A DNA stretch of 64,000 nt from Pseudalkalibacillus hwajinpoensis (GTDB lineage Bacteria; Bacillota; Bacilli; Bacillales; Guptibacillaceae), in contig NZ_CP156674.1 in NCBI RefSeq assembly GCF_039851965.1, positions 3,410,001 through 3,474,000 on the forward strand, given 5' to 3'. The number at the start of each line of letters is the position of its first letter. The stretch's first letter is position 1. Below, one piece after another: positions 17,286 to 25,323 of the stretch. The notes beneath the pieces are model-generated. The model saw nothing but the letters and a program-made list of their open reading frames with translations. It did no database searches and was not told where the DNA came from. The translations under genes and the position numbers were made by a program.

Positions 17286-18703
17286 TGAAACGGTTTCGTT
17301 CGCGTTTTTTAAACGCTCAGTTCGTTATTCTCTTCTTTGTATTCATTATAATGGTTGTGTTTCTGGGCAATTTATTTGAAGGGATCTTATTTGAGGGAGC
17401 GAATCCAGAAGCTTTATCTAATATGTGGCTCATCTTAATTTTCTCATTTGCAACAGCTTTTTTACTTATTATTTTTATCAACCTACGTATTTCAAATCAG
17501 TTAACAAAGCCACTTGAAGGAGCTCTTAAAGTGGCGAATGAGCTAGCTTCTGGAAATTTTAGGGCAAGGACTTATGAGTATAAGCTCGATGAAACTGGGC
17601 AATTGAGTCATGCATTAAATATTCTGGCAAGGAATTTACAAAACATGACAGCTTCTTACGAAATGCAGCAAAATCGATTGATGACATTGATTGAAAACAT
17701 GGATAGTGGATTGGTTTTAATTGATCCCAAGGGGTACATCAATCTGGTTAATCGTTTTTATAAAGAAACGTTTCAAGTTGATTCAGATGATTATCTAGAT
17801 GTTCTTTATTATGAGGCTCTTCCATATCAAGAAATAGTGCGTCTCGTCGAAGAGACGCTTCTCACCGAACAAACGGTTCGAAAACAGGTTGAACTACAGG
17901 TAGGTATAGAAATGCGTCACTTCGACGTTTCTGGTGCGCCTATATTGGATCAGGATAATAAATTAAAAGGTGTCGTTCTTGTGTTTCACGATATTACTGA
18001 ACTCAAAAAACTCGAGCAAATGCGAAAGGATTTCGTTGCCAATGTTTCACACGAATTAAAAACTCCTGTGACTTCGCTAAAGGGTTTTGCTGAGACGCTG
18101 TTAGATGGTGCAATGGAAAATCAAGCATTCCGCACGCGGTTTCTAAATATAATTCTTGATGAGAGTGATCGTCTACAAAGCTTGATTCAAGATCTTTTGG
18201 ATTTATCCAAAATGGAACAAAAGCATTTCTCTTTAAACTGGCAGGATGTTGAGTTAAAAGAACTTATTGCGGATTGTATCCTTTTGACTCAGAGTAAAGC
18301 AGAAAAAAAGAGCATAGAGGTAACGGTTGATTATGATGGGGATCTCAAGGTAAAAGGTGATAGTAATCGATTAAAACAGGTTTTTCTGAATTTGATCGCA
18401 AATAGCCTTACATATACACCTGAAAAAGGAAAAGTTGCTATATCGGTCAAAGAAAAAAGTGGAGCGGTTGCCTTTGTTATTTCAGATAATGGAATTGGAA
18501 TAAAAAAGGAAGAATTACCTCGGATTTTTGAACGTTTCTATCGAGTGGATAAAGCTAGAAGCAGGAATTCAGGGGGGACCGGACTCGGTCTTGCTATAGT
18601 AAAGCACCTTGTGGAGGCCCATAATGGAAAAATAGAAGTAGAAAGTGAAGTGGGTCAGGGTACAACCTTTAAAATCACCCTGCTAAAAAATCGCTTATTT
18701 TAA
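17285..18703 (+). CDS. phoR: Sensor histidine kinase PhoR, short form without extracellular domain
   Basis: Partner kinase of PhoP. Domains in order are: membrane segment 1 (about residues 12-31), an external loop of only about 15 residues, membrane segment 2 (47-66), HAMP (68-120), PAS (about 128-235), HisKA with phosphorylated His256 in FVANVSHELKTPVTS, and an ATPase domain with N-box NLIANSLTYTPEKG and G-boxes DNGIGIKKEELP and GGTGLGLAIVK. B. subtilis PhoR is about 579 residues and has a folded extracellular domain between the membrane segments; this 472-residue form lacks it. The start overlaps the phoP stop, so the pair is co-translated. Confidence 0.93.
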   Translation: MKRFRSRFLNAQFVILFFVFIIMVVFLGNLFEGILFEGANPEALSNMWLILIFSFATAFLLIIFINLRISNQLTKPLEGALKVANELASGNFRARTYEYKLDETGQLSHALNILARNLQNMTASYEMQQNRLMTLIENMDSGLVLIDPKGYINLVNRFYKETFQVDSDDYLDVLYYEALPYQEIVRLVEETLLTEQTVRKQVELQVGIEMRHFDVSGAPILDQDNKLKGVVLVFHDITELKKLEQMRKDFVANVSHELKTPVTSLKGFAETLLDGAMENQAFRTRFLNIILDESDRLQSLIQDLLDLSKMEQKHFSLNWQDVELKELIADCILLTQSKAEKKSIEVTVDYDGDLKVKGDSNRLKQVFLNLIANSLTYTPEKGKVAISVKEKSGAVAFVISDNGIGIKKEELPRIFERFYRVDKARSRNSGGTGLGLAIVKHLVEAHNGKIEVESEVGQGTTFKITLLKNRLF

Positions 18704-18748
18704 TTTTCTAAGAAAGTATAAAAGCCTTTGCGATCCGCACGTTTAATC

Positions 18749-18787
18749 TTTACGTTATCTTTACATTCTGTTTATATTCACTTTATA
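18749..18787 (+). promoter_or_regulatory. Pho box: four TTHACA-type repeats at exact 11-base spacing
   Basis: TTTACG (18749), TTTACA (18760), TTTATA (18771) and TTTATA (18782) start exactly 11 bases apart. This is the arrangement known to bind PhoP dimers in Bacillus (TTHACA repeats separated by 5 bases). It lies 45 bases behind phoR. About 50 bases further on there is a terminator, with no gene in between and none on the other strand. See findings. Confidence 0.75.
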
Positions 18788-18839
18788 TTATTTCTGTAAA
18801 GTAACAATTGACCCCTTCATCATGACGAGAGCATATTTT

Positions 18840-18868
18840 GAGACGAGTATATCTCGTCTCCTTTTTTT
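18840..18868 (+). terminator. Intrinsic terminator between the Pho box and polA
   Basis: GAGACGA / TCGTCTC with a GTATATC loop is followed by CTTTTTTT. It would end a transcript started at the Pho box after roughly 50-60 bases, or terminate phoPR readthrough. Confidence 0.88.
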
Positions 18869-19032
18869 ATGGTAGGACAGAAATGTACAGATTGCTCGTG
18901 TCTAGAATGCTAGTAATGAAGACCGCTTAAAAACGCTTGTTTTTCTTTCTTTTTGCCATCGTGGTAAAATGGAAGGAGCAGGCGTTTTTTTATAGTGTAG
19001 AACGCTTATTTGAATTGAACGGGAGGATCTTT

Positions 19033-21660
19033 ATGAAAAACAAACTGGTATTAATTGACGGTAACAGCATCGCATATCGTGCATTCTTTGCATTACCGCT
19101 GCTAAACAATGATAAAGGTGTTTACACAAACGCTGTGCTTGGTTTTACAACAATGCTTTTAAAAATCATCGAAAACGAATCGCCAACGCATATGCTCGTT
19201 GCTTTTGATGCAGGTAAAACGACATTTCGACATAATACGTATACAGAATACAAAGGTGGTCGCCAAAAAACGCCATCTGAACTAAGTGAGCAATTTCCAG
19301 TTATTCGTGAAGTTCTTGATGCTTTTAAGATTAAACGATACGAAATCAAAAACTATGAAGCTGATGATATTATTGGGACAGTGTCTCAGGTAGCAAGTAA
19401 AGAAGATTGGGACGTAAAGATCTTCTCAGGGGACAAAGACTTACTTCAGCTCGTTTCCGATCAAGTACACGTTGCGCTAACGAGAAAAGGGATAACAGAT
19501 ATTGATACATACGATCCTGCGTTCCTAAACGAGAAGTATGGGCTTACTCCTGATCAAATCATCGATATGAAAGCGCTGATGGGGGATAATTCCGATAACA
19601 TCCCCGGTGTTCCCGGAGTTGGTGAGAAGACTGCTTTAAAACTTCTGAAGCAATTTGGAACGGTAGAAGCGGTGTATGAATCGCTTGATGACGTATCGGG
19701 TAAAAAGCTGAAGGAAAAGCTTGAAGAGAACCATGACAAGGCAATGATGAGCAAAGAACTCGTTACAATTTATAAAGAAACACCGCTCGATCTTGAGATA
19801 AAAGACCTTGCCTACAGTGGGTATAATGTTGAACCTGTCTCCGCAATATTCAAAGAGCTTGGGTTTAAGCAGCTTCTAACTCGTATTGGTGGTGAAAGTA
19901 ACGAAGTAGAGGAGATTGATGAATTAAAGTTCGATACCCTTGAAGAAATTGAAGAACATCATCTCGTCAGTCCATCCGCTCTTATTGTAGAAGTAATGGA
20001 AGAGAATTATCATAATGCGGAAATTCAAGGATTTTCGTTAGTGAATGAAAAAGGTAATTTTTACATCCCAACTGAACTTGCGATGTCCTCTGAGTCATTT
20101 AAAACGTTCCTTGAAGACTCAAGCAAGAAAAAGTGGGTCTTTGATGCGAAGCGAGCTGTTGTGGCCCTGGGATGGAAGGGAATTGCGCTAAAAGGGATTA
20201 CTTTTGATTTAGTCATAGCATCTTATTTGCTCAATCCATCAGAGTCTACGCATGATTTATCTGCTATATCCAGACGTGAAGGATTTTCAATCGTTTCATC
20301 AGATGAAGCCGTTTATGGCAAAGGTGCAAAGCGTAAGCTGCCTGAGGAGCTGGAGCTCTCTGATCATCTTGTAAGAAAGTCTTATGCTGTGTATCAGTTA
20401 AAAGAAACGCTTGAAGAACAGCTTCGAAATAATAAGCAGTTCGAGCTGTTCCAGGATCTTGAAATGCCACTCACTCTTGTTCTTGGAGAAATGGAAACAA
20501 AAGGCGTTTCTGTAGACACACGATACCTCGAGAAGATGGGGGAGGAGTTAAATAAGAAGCTAAGTACCATTGAAGCTCGTATTTTTGAGCTAGCTGAAGC
20601 AGAATTTAACATTAACTCTCCTAAGCAGCTTGGAGAAGTTCTATTTGATAAACTTCAATTACCAGTTGTGAAAAAAACGAAGACTGGATACTCAACTTCT
20701 GCTGATGTGCTAGAAAAGCTTGAGAGTAAGCATGAGGTAATCCCGGAAATTCTTCTATACCGCCAACTTGGAAAGTTGAATTCCACTTACATTGAAGGTC
20801 TTCTTAAAGTTATTTATTCTGATACAGGTAAAATCCATACGAGATTTAACCAGGCCCTTACGCAAACCGGCAGACTTAGTTCAACAGATCCTAACTTGCA
20901 AAACATCCCAATTCGTCTTGAAGAAGGTCGAAGAATACGTCGTGCGTTTATACCTTCTTCAGAAAAGTGGGTCATGTTTGCGGCCGATTATTCTCAAATC
21001 GAATTACGTGTACTTGCTCATATTGCACAGGATGAAAACTTGAGTGAAGCATTCCAAAATGGTGAAGACATTCATACGAAAACGGGAATGAATGTGTTTG
21101 GGGTTTCCAAAGGGGATGTAACGTCAGATATGAGAAGACACGCGAAAGCTGTTAACTTTGGAATTGTCTACGGGATAAGTGATTACGGCCTTTCTCAAAG
21201 CATAGGCATTTCAAGAAAAGAAGCGGGAGAGTTTATTGATCGCTATCTTGAAAGTTTCCCTGGTGTAAAAAGGTACATGGAGGATGTCGTTACACAGGCA
21301 AAAGAAGATGGGTTTGTCTCAACGTTATTGCAACGGAGACGATATCTGCCTGAAATTAATTCAAGAAACTTTAATCAGCGTAGTTTTGCAGAACGTACGG
21401 CGATGAATACACCAATTCAGGGAACAGCGGCAGATATCATTAAGCTAGCTATGGTCCAAATGGATACAAGACTTAAAGAAGATAACCTGAAGACAAGAAT
21501 GCTGCTTCAAGTACACGATGAACTTATTTTTGAAGCGCCTGAAGAAGAAATCGAAACGTTAAAACGTATTGTGCCTGAAGTGATGGAAGCAGCGATCAAA
21601 CTTGATGTACCATTAAAGGTTGATTATGAATATGGCTCCACCTGGTATGATGCGAAGTAG
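19033..21660 (+). CDS. polA: DNA polymerase I
   Basis: Repair and Okazaki-fragment polymerase, 875 residues. The N-terminal 5'-nuclease domain (to about 290) has VLIDGNSIAYRAF, the acidic FSGDKDLLQL and ALMGDNSDNIPGVPGVGEKTA. The middle domain has the 3'-exonuclease fold but the usual DxE motif is absent (LIVEVMEENYHNAE here), so proofreading is probably lost, as in other Bacillus PolI. The polymerase domain shows motif A DYSQIELRVLAHI, motif B RRHAKAVNFGIVYG and motif C LQVHDELIFEAP. ATG 19033 follows GGGAGG; the frame extends 32 codons further upstream without support. mutM follows after 19 bases. Confidence 0.97.
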   Translation: MKNKLVLIDGNSIAYRAFFALPLLNNDKGVYTNAVLGFTTMLLKIIENESPTHMLVAFDAGKTTFRHNTYTEYKGGRQKTPSELSEQFPVIREVLDAFKIKRYEIKNYEADDIIGTVSQVASKEDWDVKIFSGDKDLLQLVSDQVHVALTRKGITDIDTYDPAFLNEKYGLTPDQIIDMKALMGDNSDNIPGVPGVGEKTALKLLKQFGTVEAVYESLDDVSGKKLKEKLEENHDKAMMSKELVTIYKETPLDLEIKDLAYSGYNVEPVSAIFKELGFKQLLTRIGGESNEVEEIDELKFDTLEEIEEHHLVSPSALIVEVMEENYHNAEIQGFSLVNEKGNFYIPTELAMSSESFKTFLEDSSKKKWVFDAKRAVVALGWKGIALKGITFDLVIASYLLNPSESTHDLSAISRREGFSIVSSDEAVYGKGAKRKLPEELELSDHLVRKSYAVYQLKETLEEQLRNNKQFELFQDLEMPLTLVLGEMETKGVSVDTRYLEKMGEELNKKLSTIEARIFELAEAEFNINSPKQLGEVLFDKLQLPVVKKTKTGYSTSADVLEKLESKHEVIPEILLYRQLGKLNSTYIEGLLKVIYSDTGKIHTRFNQALTQTGRLSSTDPNLQNIPIRLEEGRRIRRAFIPSSEKWVMFAADYSQIELRVLAHIAQDENLSEAFQNGEDIHTKTGMNVFGVSKGDVTSDMRRHAKAVNFGIVYGISDYGLSQSIGISRKEAGEFIDRYLESFPGVKRYMEDVVTQAKEDGFVSTLLQRRRYLPEINSRNFNQRSFAERTAMNTPIQGTAADIIKLAMVQMDTRLKEDNLKTRMLLQVHDELIFEAPEEEIETLKRIVPEVMEAAIKLDVPLKVDYEYGSTWYDAK

Positions 21661-21679
21661 GCATTAAAGGAGAGAGAGT

Positions 21680-22510
21680 ATGCCTGAGTTACCAGAAGTT
21701 GAAACAGTCAAACGAACGCTCCAGAAATTAATTGTTGGAAAGAAAATTACGGATGTCATTGTAAAATGGCCCAAAATCATTAAGAGACCAGACGATATAG
21801 AAGAATTCAGAATGAAAGTTATTGGACAATCGTTTAAAAGTGTGGAACGAAGAGGAAAATTTTTGAAACTTATACTGGAAGAAGACGTAATTGTTTCCCA
21901 CTTGCGTATGGAAGGGAAATATCGTGTAGCTCAAACAGAAGATGAATCGGATCATCATACACACGTTTTCTTTACTTTTGATGACGGTACTGAGCTTCGT
22001 TATCATGACGTGCGCAAATTTGGTACAATGCATCTTTTTCCTATTGGAACAGAAGAAGATGTATTACCTCTTGCAAAGCTCGGTCAAGAACCTTTTTCTT
22101 CAGCTTTTACTGTAGATGTTTTGAGAAAAGGATTTCAAAAGACAAGCAGAAAAGTAAAAACTGTCCTGCTTGATCAGACGCTTGTTGTGGGGCTTGGGAA
22201 TATTTATGTTGATGAAGCGTTGTTCAAGGCGTTTATCCATCCTGAACGTTTAGCTTCAACACTGGACGACCAAGAACTTCAGCTCTTACACACTGAGATT
22301 ATAAACACACTAAAGCAGGCTGTTGATAAAGGCGGGAGCACAATCCGTTCCTATGTGAATAGCCAGGGGAAAGTCGGTACTTACCAGGACAATCTTTTTG
22401 TATACGGACGATCCGGTCTTGCGTGTAAAGCATGCAGCACCCTGCTTGAGAAAAAGGTTGTTGGTGGACGAGGGACAACTTTTTGTCCAACTTGTCAGGT
22501 GAGTTTTTAA
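21680..22510 (+). CDS. mutM: Formamidopyrimidine-DNA glycosylase (Fpg/MutM)
   Basis: Excises 8-oxoguanine and related lesions, with AP-lyase activity. The N-terminal PELPEVE, whose Pro2 (after Met removal) is the catalytic amine and Glu3 the acid, is intact. The void-filling and H2TH region (LDQTLVVGLGNIYVDEAL) and the C-terminal zinc finger (four cysteines, starting ACKACSTLLEKK and ending FCPTCQ) are present. Length 276 is normal. AAAGGAGAGAG precedes the ATG. It is probably co-transcribed with polA. Confidence 0.97.
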   Translation: MPELPEVETVKRTLQKLIVGKKITDVIVKWPKIIKRPDDIEEFRMKVIGQSFKSVERRGKFLKLILEEDVIVSHLRMEGKYRVAQTEDESDHHTHVFFTFDDGTELRYHDVRKFGTMHLFPIGTEEDVLPLAKLGQEPFSSAFTVDVLRKGFQKTSRKVKTVLLDQTLVVGLGNIYVDEALFKAFIHPERLASTLDDQELQLLHTEIINTLKQAVDKGGSTIRSYVNSQGKVGTYQDNLFVYGRSGLACKACSTLLEKKVVGGRGTTFCPTCQVSF

Positions 22511-22528
22511 GGCGTAGCGTTGGATGGG

Positions 22529-22568
22529 CTCCTTTCATATACTATTTAAGATTTTAGTATGAAAGGAG
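22529..22568 (+). promoter_or_regulatory. Hairpin masking the ytaF ribosome-binding site
   Basis: CTCCTTTCATA (22529-22539) pairs perfectly over 11 bp with TATGAAAGGAG (22558-22568), and a further CTA/TAG stem lies inside a short bulge. The right arm contains the whole AAAGGAG Shine-Dalgarno of ytaF (7 bases before its ATG). There is no U-tract, so it is not a terminator. Confidence 0.72.
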
Positions 22569-22575
22569 TTCGCCA

Positions 22576-23208
22576 ATGCACTGGGTTTCTCTTTTTTTCT
22601 TAGCATTTGCTGTAAGTATCGATGGTTTTGGGGTCGGCTTAACGTATGGATTACGAAGGATGAGAATTCCTTTTAAGTCAATTCTTATTTTATCTATTTG
22701 CTCGGCGGTCTCCATGTTAATCGCAATGGGACTTGGATCCATGCTCCAACTCTGGATATCAGATATAGTGGCTCAGAGAATCGGAGGAGCTATTCTTATT
22801 GCTCTAGGTGGCTGGGTATTGTATCAAATGATTCGGAATAACAAAGAAGGAGAGAAAATAATTTCAGATCGTACTCTCCTCCATTTTGAAATTCGATCAA
22901 TCGGGGTCGTCATTAGTATTTTGAGAAAGCCTACAACGGCTGATTTTGATGATTCTGGTACCATAACTGGCATCGAAGCGATTATGTTAGGGGCGGCCCT
23001 TTCTCTTGATGCATTTGGGGCAGGTGTTGGTGCCTCTATGATCGGTTATCCACCAATTGGAACGTCACTATTGATTGCCTGTATGAGTTCGTTCTTTGTC
23101 TTGATTGGACTCAAGTTTGGAAACATAGCTTCTAATATTAAATGGATGGATAAATTAGCTTATTTACCAGGTTGTTTATTAATTATTCTAGGATTTATGA
23201 GAATGTAG
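22576..23208 (+). CDS. ytaF: Sporulation membrane protein YtaF (MntP-like family)
   Basis: Polytopic membrane protein of 210 residues with six hydrophobic segments in two related halves. Each half starts with an intramembrane aspartate motif: AVSIDGFGVGLTYG (near residue 15) and ALSLDAFGAGVGASM (near 140), the pattern of MntP-type manganese exporters. The B. subtilis member is sporulation-linked. Substrate is not shown. Its ribosome site is buried in a stem-loop, suggesting that translation occurs only from a transcript that starts inside the hairpin or after structural change. coaE follows after 18 bases. Confidence 0.87.
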   Translation: MHWVSLFFLAFAVSIDGFGVGLTYGLRRMRIPFKSILILSICSAVSMLIAMGLGSMLQLWISDIVAQRIGGAILIALGGWVLYQMIRNNKEGEKIISDRTLLHFEIRSIGVVISILRKPTTADFDDSGTITGIEAIMLGAALSLDAFGAGVGASMIGYPPIGTSLLIACMSSFFVLIGLKFGNIASNIKWMDKLAYLPGCLLIILGFMRM

Positions 23209-23226
23209 CTGCAAAGGAGGGGTACC

Positions 23227-23820
23227 TTGGATATTGGGCTAACCGGTGGAATAGCTAGCGGAAAAAGTACGATTGCGGATATGATAAGAAAATACAATAT
23301 ACCAATTGTTGATGCAGATGTGATTGCAAGACAGGTGGTTGAACCTGGTGAGTCTACGCTTAAGGAGATATTTCGTTTATTCGGATCAGAAATGGAAGCA
23401 GAAGACGGTGGACTTGATCGTAAAAGGTTGGGGTCAGTTGTATTTGAAAATGAAGAAAAACGCGTTCTGCTAAATAGTATCCTTCATCCAACCATTCGTA
23501 AGCGAATGTTAGATGAAGTCACTTCTTATAAAAAACAGGGTTATCCTCATGTTGTGCTCGATATACCTCTGTTATTTGAAAGTAAACTAACTCACATGGT
23601 TGAGAAAACGTTACTTGCATATGTAGACGGGGAAACACAGCTGAAAAGATTAATGAATCGAGATGGAAGTTCAGAGCAGGAAGCTTCTAAGCGCATCCAA
23701 TCTCAAATGTCGATTGAAGAAAAAAAAGCTTTGGCTGATGCCGTTATTGATAATACCGGTACGAGGGAACGAACCGAAGAACAGCTTAACTCACTTCTCA
23801 AGAACTGGAAAGTAATTTAG
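23227..23820 (+). CDS. coaE: Dephospho-CoA kinase
   Basis: Phosphorylates the 3'-hydroxyl of dephospho-CoA, last step of CoA synthesis. P-loop GGIASGKST spans residues 7-15, followed by DADVIARQVVEPG and the CoA-binding region with LDIPLLFES. Length 197 fits. The start is TTG with AAAGGAGGGG just upstream. It is likely co-transcribed with ytaF and ends at a terminator. Confidence 0.95.
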   Translation: MDIGLTGGIASGKSTIADMIRKYNIPIVDADVIARQVVEPGESTLKEIFRLFGSEMEAEDGGLDRKRLGSVVFENEEKRVLLNSILHPTIRKRMLDEVTSYKKQGYPHVVLDIPLLFESKLTHMVEKTLLAYVDGETQLKRLMNRDGSSEQEASKRIQSQMSIEEKKALADAVIDNTGTRERTEEQLNSLLKNWKVI

Positions 23821-23851
23821 AAGAAACACGTCTAATAGGCGTGTTTCTTTT
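23821..23851 (+). terminator. Intrinsic terminator after coaE
   Basis: AAGAAACACG pairs with CGTGTTTCTT over 10 bp, directly after the stop codon, followed by TT. Confidence 0.82.
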
Positions 23852-23884
23852 CATTTATTTCACTATAAGGGGTAGCAAAACCCT

Positions 23885-23904
23885 CTGATGGAAGTTTCAC
23901 TTTA
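23885..23904 (+). repeat. Dispersed 20-bp repeat, copy 1
   Basis: CTGATGGAAGTTTCACTTTA occurs here behind coaE and again, identically and in the same orientation, at 39362-39381 next to ysdB. In both places it is intergenic or at a gene end and lies near a CCCTCTGATGG-type string. Confidence 0.6.
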
Positions 23905-23957
23905 TAGGGGCATTCATCCTGTTTACCATGATTATTCATGAATAGTGTAAATATATC

Positions 23958-23985
23958 TTTTCATTTGCATATAATATGTTATACT
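23958..23985 (+). promoter_or_regulatory. gapB promoter with CcpN-like box over the -10
   Basis: A candidate -35 TTTTCA (23958-23963) and -10 TATACT (23980-23985) have a 16-base spacer. TATGTTATACT (23975-23985) matches the CcpN consensus TRTGHYATAYW at all 11 positions and covers the -10. Confidence 0.62.
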
Positions 23986-24006
23986 AATTTTGTGATAAAG
24001 GAAATC

Positions 24007-24017
24007 AGTATAACACA
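24007..24017 (-). promoter_or_regulatory. Second CcpN-like box at gapB
   Basis: The minus-strand sequence TGTGTTATACT matches the CcpN consensus TRTGHYATAYW at all positions. It is inverted relative to the box at 23975 and its centre is 32 bases away, about three helical turns, placing both on one face of the DNA. It lies between the start point and the gapB ribosome site. Confidence 0.6.
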
Positions 24018-24039
24018 TATATGGTAGGAGGAACGCTGG

Positions 24040-25068
24040 ATGAACTCAAGAGTAGCGATTAATGGCTTTGGAAGAATTGGGCGTATGGTATTTAGAAAGG
24101 CAATGATGGAAGAAAACTTGGAAGTTGTAGCAATTAACGCTAGCTATCCGCCGGAAACGCTCAGCCATTTAATTAAATATGATAGCATTCATGGTACATT
24201 TGATGGGGACGTTACGCCTTGTGAAAATGGAATTAAGATAAATAATAAAAAAATAATTGTCCTAAACAACCGTGATCCAAAGAACCTCCCGTGGAAGGAG
24301 ATGGGAATTGATGTCGTTATTGAAGCGACTGGGAAATTCCGTTCTCGTGAAGAAGCCGGATACCATTTAGACGCAGGTGCTAAAAAAGTGATCATTACGG
24401 CACCGGGGAAAAATGAGGATCTTACAATTGTCATGGGTATTAATGAAAGCGAATACAATAGCGAAAAACATCACGTTTTGTCAAATGCATCCTGTACAAC
24501 GAATTGTTTGGCGCCTGTCGTGCAGGTGCTTGATAAAGCCTTTGGTATTGTATCAGGTATGATGACAACAGTGCATGCATATACAAATGATCAGAAAAAT
24601 ATCGATAATCCACATAAAGATTTAAGAAGAGCGCGGGCCTGTGGTCAGTCTATTATCCCGACTTCTACTGGGGCAGCGAAAGCCATTTCAAAAGTGTTGC
24701 CTCATCTTGAAGGTAAATTGAACGGCATGTCACTTCGAGTACCGACACCGAATGTGTCGCTTGTTGACCTTGTAGTTGATTTAAAGAAAGAAGTGACGGT
24801 TGAACAGGTAAATGATGCTTTGAAAGCAGCTTCTGAAGGACCGTTACGCGGAATTCTTGCCTATTCTGATGAGCCGCTTGTCTCCATTGATTATAATGGA
24901 AATGACCATTCGTCGATTATTGACGGGCTTTCAACGATGGTAGTAGAGAACAAGAAAGTTAAAGTGCTTGCATGGTATGACAATGAGTGGGGATATTCTT
25001 GCCGTGTGGTTGATATGGCAAAGTATGTGGGTGAGAGAATTCCCGGGAGGCTGAAGGTTAGCGTTTAA
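24040..25068 (+). CDS. gapB: Glyceraldehyde-3-phosphate dehydrogenase, gluconeogenic (GapB type)
   Basis: NADP-preferring GAPDH working in the gluconeogenic direction in Bacillus. The Rossmann motif AINGFGRIGRMVFRKA, catalytic Cys152 in SNASCTTNC and the catalytic histidine in MMTTVHAYTND are intact. Assignment to GapB rather than GapA rests on its place between coaE and speD as in B. subtilis, the lack of a glycolytic cggR-type operon, and the CcpN-type operators. AGGAGGAA precedes the ATG. Its own terminator follows. Length 342. Confidence 0.94.
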   Translation: MNSRVAINGFGRIGRMVFRKAMMEENLEVVAINASYPPETLSHLIKYDSIHGTFDGDVTPCENGIKINNKKIIVLNNRDPKNLPWKEMGIDVVIEATGKFRSREEAGYHLDAGAKKVIITAPGKNEDLTIVMGINESEYNSEKHHVLSNASCTTNCLAPVVQVLDKAFGIVSGMMTTVHAYTNDQKNIDNPHKDLRRARACGQSIIPTSTGAAKAISKVLPHLEGKLNGMSLRVPTPNVSLVDLVVDLKKEVTVEQVNDALKAASEGPLRGILAYSDEPLVSIDYNGNDHSSIIDGLSTMVVENKKVKVLAWYDNEWGYSCRVVDMAKYVGERIPGRLKVSV

Positions 25069-25077
25069 TAAAGATGA

Positions 25078-25111
25078 TAAAAAGCAGGAGCCCACGGGTT
25101 CCTGCTTTTTT
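25078..25111 (+). terminator. Intrinsic terminator after gapB
   Basis: GCAGGAGCC pairs with GGTTCCTGC (one G-T pair) in a stem flanked by A5 and T6. Confidence 0.88.
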
Positions 25112-25148
25112 CATCTTTATTAGAAATTTGATATTGGACAATTTTTTG

Positions 25149-25177
25149 TTGCAAAACCATATTAAAAGCTTTATACT
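25149..25177 (+). promoter_or_regulatory. speD promoter with long leader
   Basis: TTGCAA (25149-25154) and TATACT (25172-25177) have a 17-base spacer. The resulting leader before speD is about 140 bases and holds an interrupted hairpin (GTTAG / CTAAC, 25229-25252), so post-initiation control is possible. Confidence 0.58.
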
Positions 25178-25323
25178 ATTTTTCGTGAACTTCTTTTATA
25201 GCAATTTGGCATTGGAAACTACTTAAAGGGTTAGGACCTCATCGGACTAACTTTCCCCCGTGGTGGATTTTCAATACCGCATGCTGATATATGCATGAGT
25301 AAATTTAAAGGGGGAATTTTGCT

